From an uncultured bacterium (GTDB lineage: Bacteria; Vulcanimicrobiota; Xenobia; Xenobiales; Xenobiaceae), in contig CAKUBG010000043.1 of NCBI GenBank assembly GCA_934636825.1, forward strand, positions 1 through 11,011: a stretch of 11,011 bases of DNA, in the 5' to 3' direction. Below the pieces are notes generated by a model. The model ran no database searches, was not told the DNA's origin, and worked only from the letters and a program-made list of their open reading frames with translations. Positions 7,238-11,011 of this stretch are shown piece by piece (position 1 is the stretch's first letter; the number at the start of each line of letters is the position of its first letter). Position numbers and translations under genes: made by a program.

Positions 7238-7244
7238 TCTCCTT
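7238..7244 (-). promoter_or_regulatory. Ribosome binding site fixing the transporter TTG start
   Basis: AAGGAGA on the minus strand ends about six bases before TTG at 7229-7231. It is the strongest Shine-Dalgarno in the window and decides for the unusual TTG start. Confidence 0.85.
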
Positions 7245-7245
7245 A

Positions 7246-8625
7246 TTAGCCTTGAGCAGAAGAGTCAACCGAGCCGTCAGAAACTACGGTAGGTTCGCAG
7301 GGAGCACCGGCCTGAACTTTAGTAAGTCCATCAACAACAACCATTTCACCCTGCTTTAAGCCGGATTTAACAATAAAATCGGTGCCGACAGCATCACCAA
7401 TAGTAATGTTTCTAGATTCGACAACATTATTAGGACCAACGACGTAGACGGAATGATCGGACTGGACAGTGGAAACGGCACGTTGAGGAACAACTAAAAC
7501 TTTCTCGGAAGCGCGGCTAGTTATGCGCAAGCGACCAAACTGACCTTCACGCAACAATCTTTCCGGATTGGGGAAAGAGACACGAATGCCGATAGTACCG
7601 CTTTTAGAATCTAGAGAGCGAGATAACATGCTAAATTGACCGCTATGTTTATAAACAGAGCCATCGGACAGAACTAAATTAAAATCGACAGCACCAGCAC
7701 CGCGGTGTTCCATCATGTAAAGGTATTCTTTTTCGCTGACGCTGAAGTTACAATAGATGGGATCGAGTGAAGAAATAGTAACTAATACTTGCTGGCTGCC
7801 GGCTTGGCCCACTAAGTTACCAGGGTAGACGTTAATTTCACCGATTACACCGGTAATAGGCGAAGTAATAGTGCAATAACCTATATTAAGTTGAGCCTGG
7901 GTAACTTGAGCTTGAGCAGCTTCTAAGTTAGCTTGAGCTACTTCAATCTTAGCTTGAGAAGAAAGCTCAGTATTTTTCAAAGTGGCCAAAGCGGCATCTA
8001 CTCTGGCTTGAGCCACATCGCGCTGAGCGATAGCATTATCCAAAGTTTGGGTCGGAATAACGCCATTTTTGGCTAAAGGTTTGTAGCGATCGACATCTTG
8101 CTGGGCTCTAACCAAGTCGGCACGAGAAGAAGCCAAGTCGGCCTTAACTCGACGCACGTCGACTTGAGCTTTAGCATAGGCTAAATCGGCCTCACATTGC
8201 GAAACTTGAGCCTGAGCACCTTGCAAAGCCGCTACATAAGGAGCGTCGTCAATGCGGAAAAGCACTTGGCCGACATTAACCTTAAAGCCTTCCTTGAATG
8301 AGAAGTCTTGCAAAGTACCGACTACACGAGCTTTCACATCTACGGTGCTGGAATATTTTAATTCGGCTGGCCACTCACGGGTAAATTTCTGTTCGATAGT
8401 GCCGATTTTAGCTACATTAACTGCCGGAACCGGGGTTTGAGCAGCTGCGGTTGCAGCTTCGTTTTTACCACCATCCTTCGAAGTTTCAGACTGTGTGGCT
8501 GACGAAGTATCGGCTTTTTGACCATCTTGACCTTTGGAAGTCTCGCCGGAACAGCCGGAAACAAACAGACTTAAACCTAAAACGGCAGCTGTCATGTAAA
8601 AAGTAAACCTACGGGAAAAGTTCAT
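7246..8625 (-). CDS. RND efflux periplasmic adaptor lipoprotein (AcrA/HlyD type)
   Basis: A 459-residue lipoprotein adaptor linking the transporter to the outer-membrane factor. The signal peptide MNFSRRFTFYMTAAVLGLSL ends in lipobox VSGC, with lipidated Cys25. A Ser/Thr/Lys-rich linker (26-67) follows. The first lipoyl half is near 97-126 and the second near 253-264 (ITSPITGVIGEI), enclosing a long alpha-helical hairpin (about 127-249). The hairpin tip RYKPLAKNGVIPTQTLD (180-196) matches the TolC-docking RLS motif, with P where AcrA has S. Beta-barrel and membrane-proximal domains follow to the end. The start chosen is the ATG at 8623-8625, with AGGAGA five bases upstream. An in-frame TTG at 8656-8658 would add 11 residues but has no ribosome binding site. 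It lies 36 bp after the outer-membrane factor and 14 bp before the transporter. Confidence 0.95.
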   Translation of the reverse strand: MNFSRRFTFYMTAAVLGLSLFVSGCSGETSKGQDGQKADTSSATQSETSKDGGKNEAATAAAQTPVPAVNVAKIGTIEQKFTREWPAELKYSSTVDVKARVVGTLQDFSFKEGFKVNVGQVLFRIDDAPYVAALQGAQAQVSQCEADLAYAKAQVDVRRVKADLASSRADLVRAQQDVDRYKPLAKNGVIPTQTLDNAIAQRDVAQARVDAALATLKNTELSSQAKIEVAQANLEAAQAQVTQAQLNIGYCTITSPITGVIGEINVYPGNLVGQAGSQQVLVTISSLDPIYCNFSVSEKEYLYMMEHRGAGAVDFNLVLSDGSVYKHSGQFSMLSRSLDSKSGTIGIRVSFPNPERLLREGQFGRLRITSRASEKVLVVPQRAVSTVQSDHSVYVVGPNNVVESRNITIGDAVGTDFIVKSGLKQGEMVVVDGLTKVQAGAPCEPTVVSDGSVDSSAQG

Positions 8626-8630
8626 ATTTA

Positions 8631-8636
8631 TCTCCT
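8631..8636 (-). promoter_or_regulatory. Ribosome binding site fixing the adaptor start
   Basis: AGGAGA on the minus strand lies five bases before the ATG at 8623-8625, which gives a clean lipoprotein signal peptide. The upstream TTG at 8656-8658 has no such site. Confidence 0.85.
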
Positions 8637-8661
8637 GATAAAGACTGATAACTTTCAATAG

Positions 8662-10344
8662 TTAGGGCTGTTCTGGGTTTTCCAGCAGCTCATCGGTAAC
8701 TTCCAAGCGGCGCTCGGGGAAATCGCAACCTACGCTATGCTCAATGGCAGAAAAAGCCAAATCGCGGTCGTAAGAAGCCACCACGTAGGCCACACGAGCG
8801 TCGTTCAAACTTCTTAAGCTGTCCTGCACTTCCAAAGAAGTACCCAAGCCATTTAAGAAACGCTGACGGGCCATATCACTATATACCCAAGCAGCTTCCA
8901 CGCGTTTACGAGCCGTTTGCAAAACTACCGCAGAGAGATTGAAGTCGATCCAAGCTTTTTCTACTTCAAGACGGATACTGTTACACAATTGATCACGCGA
9001 AGCTTCCAAAGAGCGGATCTGAGAATCAAGCTCAATCAGCTTCTGCTTTTTTAAGCCTCCGTCCCAAACAGACCAGTTCACATTTAAACTGAGTTGGTAC
9101 ATGCTGCAAGGGTAAGTACGATAACCCGGAGAGAAAATGTAGTCGGCAGCTAACATAACCTGAGGCAAATTGCTGCACTTTTCAGCTTCGCGCACTTTTT
9201 CAGCTACTTCTATGCTGCGATCTAAACTCAAAATTTCGAAACGGCGGCGCATAGCCAATTCTTGAAGATCGGATAAACGGCACAAAGGATCCACTTCTAT
9301 AGCCTTGGGCGACTGGAAATACAAAGGCGTGGAGCCGGCTTCACCGGTAACCCGCTCTTCCAAATCACTCAAGAAAGCTGCATTGGCAGTTTTGACACCG
9401 CTGTAACTGCGCTCTAATTGTTCGTGGGCTTCAGTAACTTGCAAATCGGCCTGAATGACGTCATAAAGCGCCATAATACCTTGACGATACAAGCGCTTGG
9501 AATCTGAAAGATTTTTTTCGCAAACTTGCAAATTAAGTTTGGCTACATCAACTTGAGCTTCGGCTTTTAAGCAATTAAAAAAGTCCTTTTTAACAGCATA
9601 AGCCAAGTCATGTCTAACAGAGGCAGCATCTAAAGCAGCTACGCCTATTTGCAAATAAGAAGCAGCTATTTGCTTTTCCACTTGACCGAAAGTAGTAAGC
9701 AAAAGTTGCAAAGAAGCGTCGAGTTGATTACTCAAGGCTTCCAAAGTAGTCCTATTGCCGCTAGTTTGCCTATTTTGCCAAGTAGTTTTATCGCCGACAA
9801 TAAATTTTAGGTTTTTCTGGGTTTTATTCTGACCATATTGAGCGTTAGCCTGAACTATTTTCTCATCGGCCACTCTGACTTTGGAATTTTGGCGCATAGC
9901 CTTGCTAAGGCTGCTTTCCAAAGTGTATGAATCGACAGCGCTGTTGATGTCAAATTTGTCACTCCCGGTAACGGAGCGTTCCATTTGGCGTACAGCTCCG
10001 GAGCCGTCGATAATTTGCATTTCCAGCAAACTCTTAGGTTCAGAATTTTCCATAGTTTGGGAAGGCAAATCGGCTTTTTCTTCCGTGTCGTTAAATCTTG
10101 AAACATAACTGCTAGCCGGTGACGCTTTTTCTTTAGAGTCGCCAACCTTTGCAGAATCTGAATTTTTATTGGCAGATTTACTGTCTTCAGATGAAGGTGC
10201 TTTCACGCTATAATTTGAGCCAGCGGCAGTTCGGCCGCTTTCAGGCCCTTGGCCAACAGCACCGCCATCCGTATTAGCTTGGGCCAACCCGCCTAAGAAA
10301 AAGGCAAGCGACAATCCAAGCGCCAGAACTCGCTTATTATTCAT
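8662..10344 (-). CDS. Outer-membrane efflux factor (TolC/OprM-like)
   Basis: A 560-residue outer-membrane channel subunit of the OEP family, the exit duct of the pump. The signal peptide is MNNKRVLALGLSLAFFLGGL, with likely cleavage after AQA (residue 23). There is no lipobox, unlike OprM. Residues 24-138 are a Ser/Lys/Asp-rich extension not typical of TolC. Two OEP repeats follow. The first begins at YTLESSLSKAMRQNSKV (140-156) and runs through long helices (about 220-330). The second begins around LSDLQELAMRRRFEIL (357-372), with the beta-strand segment QLSLNVNWSVWDGG (417-430). The start is uncertain: ATG at 10342-10344 gives the best signal peptide, while TTG at 10354-10356 would add four residues. 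Neither has a good ribosome binding site. It is the first gene of the pump operon. Confidence 0.93.
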   Translation of the reverse strand: MNNKRVLALGLSLAFFLGGLAQANTDGGAVGQGPESGRTAAGSNYSVKAPSSEDSKSANKNSDSAKVGDSKEKASPASSYVSRFNDTEEKADLPSQTMENSEPKSLLEMQIIDGSGAVRQMERSVTGSDKFDINSAVDSYTLESSLSKAMRQNSKVRVADEKIVQANAQYGQNKTQKNLKFIVGDKTTWQNRQTSGNRTTLEALSNQLDASLQLLLTTFGQVEKQIAASYLQIGVAALDAASVRHDLAYAVKKDFFNCLKAEAQVDVAKLNLQVCEKNLSDSKRLYRQGIMALYDVIQADLQVTEAHEQLERSYSGVKTANAAFLSDLEERVTGEAGSTPLYFQSPKAIEVDPLCRLSDLQELAMRRRFEILSLDRSIEVAEKVREAEKCSNLPQVMLAADYIFSPGYRTYPCSMYQLSLNVNWSVWDGGLKKQKLIELDSQIRSLEASRDQLCNSIRLEVEKAWIDFNLSAVVLQTARKRVEAAWVYSDMARQRFLNGLGTSLEVQDSLRSLNDARVAYVVASYDRDLAFSAIEHSVGCDFPERRLEVTDELLENPEQP

Positions 10345-10534
10345 CCATTTTACCAATTGATAAAGATTTGGCCCTGCCTTTAGTGATATATCGGTTTCAC
10401 ACCGCGAGTGCCCGCAATTTTATCGACCAAAGCGAAAGCAATCGCAGCCTTATCATGAAATGCAATTTCCGCCAAGCAGTAGCGTTATTACGCATCCTGT
10501 GCGACAGACGCAGGGGCCAGAAGTCCGCGTCCTA

Positions 10535-10547
10535 ATATTGCAAATAT
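10535..10547. repeat. Short AT-rich inverted repeat
   Basis: ATATT-GCA-AATAT, five-base arms around a 3-base centre, lies in the pump leader. Its size and place are compatible with an operator for a dimeric regulator, but short AT palindromes are common by chance. Confidence 0.3.
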
Positions 10548-10558
10548 CCCTCGGAGTT

Positions 10559-10593
10559 TTGCGTTGGTTTTTGTTGGTTCCTCTTCAACGCAA
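10559..10593. repeat. Inverted repeat TTGCGTTG / CAACGCAA in pump leader
   Basis: Perfect 8-bp arms at 10559-10566 and 10586-10593 enclose 19 bases. It sits just inside the pump side of the bidirectional terminator. It could be a binding site or an RNA hairpin at the start of the leader transcript. Confidence 0.4.
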
Positions 10594-10605
10594 CAACAAA
10601 AAGTG

Positions 10606-10664
10606 AAAAAGCCGCTCAGAATTTGATTCGGCAAGCAATAAACAAAAATTCTGGACGGCTTTTT
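10606..10664. terminator. Strong bidirectional-looking terminator hairpin
   Basis: AAAAAGCCG-CT-CAGAATTT (10606-10624) pairs with AAATTCTG-GA-CGGCTTTTT (10646-10664): 9 bp, a 2x2 internal mismatch, then 8 bp, with a long loop. Because the arms end in A5 and T5, both strands end in a U-tract. On the minus strand it follows the stop of the partial membrane protein gene by 28 bases and separates it from the pump operon. Confidence 0.85.
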
Positions 10665-10692
10665 GTTTGTACAAAAGATACAGTTTCAAATT

Positions 10693-11011
10693 TTAATAAT
10701 CGGAATTGTCGTACAAATCGGCAGAATGATCGTGAGAATAGTCGATATCTTCCTGATTGCCAGCGCTAGCGTCATACACATTGGCAGCAGGAGCTAACTT
10801 CTGGCCGCCTCTAATTTCACGCATGTACATACCGGAGAAGTAAGCCTGAGCAGCCATAGTAAAGGGACTAGCAATAAAACTTCCGACAATAGGTACAAAA
10901 GAGCTGACGAGACTGAAAAGAATATTCCAAATTATAGAGCAGCCGACAGCTTTGAAATAGTTGCTTCTTTTAGCAGTAACAATTTCGTTTAGTTCAGAAA
11001 ATTTGAAGGCT
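10693..11011 (-). CDS. C-terminal part of a small membrane protein (DUF4013-like?), partial
   Basis: The last 105 codons of a gene that begins beyond the right edge, ending in TAA at 10693-10695. Visible residues open with a soluble stretch (AFKFSELNEIVTAKRSNYF). A hydrophobic segment rich in Val, Ile, Ser and Phe follows (about visible residues 20-52), then QAYFSGMYMREIRGGQK, and a polar tail rich in Asp, Tyr, His and Ser. The pattern of a membrane segment followed by Q-x-Y-x-x-G-Y/M-x-R-E-x-R recalls DUF4013-type membrane proteins, whose role is unknown. This is a resemblance by eye only. It is terminated before the pump operon and so is probably not part of it. Confidence 0.6.
   Translation of the reverse strand, partial: AFKFSELNEIVTAKRSNYFKAVGCSIIWNILFSLVSSFVPIVGSFIASPFTMAAQAYFSGMYMREIRGGQKLAPAANVYDASAGNQEDIDYSHDHSADLYDNSDY

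Larger units (their letters stand above)
10345..10605 (-). other. Leader region of the efflux operon, no recognised element
   Basis: About 260 bp between the upstream terminator and the outer-membrane factor gene. It must contain the operon promoter, because the upstream gene is closed by a strong terminator. I see no convincing -35/-10 pair; the best -10-like hexamer on the minus strand is TAAAAT just before TGCGGGCACTCGCGG, with a poor -35. No riboswitch consensus or regulator gene is recognised. Two inverted repeats are listed separately. Confidence 0.5.

Noticed and set aside
7879..8247. Loss of the RLS docking motif in the adaptor
   Set aside because: Proline replaces serine in GVIPTQTLD, but from memory this variant is common in non-enteric RND adaptors, so it is normal variation and not a defect.
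8626..8658. Upstream TTG start for the adaptor lipoprotein
   Set aside because: It adds 11 residues before the signal peptide and lacks a ribosome site, whereas the ATG at 8623-8625 has AGGAGA at ideal spacing.
10455..10535. 26-codon plus-strand frame in the pump leader
   Set aside because: It is short, has no ribosome site, runs opposite to the operon, and resembles no known leader peptide.

Overview
The window comes from a Gram-negative bacterium of moderate GC content. It carries a complete three-part envelope-spanning RND efflux pump: an outer-membrane factor with a signal peptide, a lipoprotein adaptor and an inner-membrane AcrB-like transporter. The species cannot be named from the sequence. 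All confident genes are on the minus strand, so transcription runs right to left.

Right edge (about 10606-11011): the C-terminal end of a small membrane protein, followed by a strong hairpin with U-tracts on both strands that isolates it from the pump operon. About 260 bp of leader follows (10345-10605), with two inverted repeats but no recognised promoter, riboswitch or regulator gene. The pump operon (10344 down to 3893) is ordered outer-membrane factor, adaptor, transporter. It has 36 bp and 14 bp gaps, clear Shine-Dalgarno sites before the adaptor and transporter, and a strong terminator at 3826-3871. Together the three proteins should form one proton-driven drug or metabolite exporter. 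Each carries a low-complexity hydrophilic extension, and the adaptor hairpin looks longer than that of AcrA.

Left of the pump terminator is a tight two-gene unit. The first gene is a membrane-anchored class I SAM-dependent methyltransferase with an unusual cysteine-containing N-terminal region. Fifteen bases later comes an MscS-type channel with about eight membrane helices and a C-terminal cyclic-nucleotide-binding-like domain whose phosphate-binding cassette looks degenerate. This pair is the least conventional part of the window. Its function as a unit is not established here.

The leftmost 712 bp hold no confident gene. They contain a likely rho-independent terminator for a plus-strand gene outside the window, about 4.5 copies of a degenerate ~52-bp tandem repeat, two adjacent inverted repeats, and a purine-rich stretch with an amber-interrupted small reading frame and a 10-bp hairpin. 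The tandem repeat reads, in its best copy, like a decayed 18-residue coding repeat.
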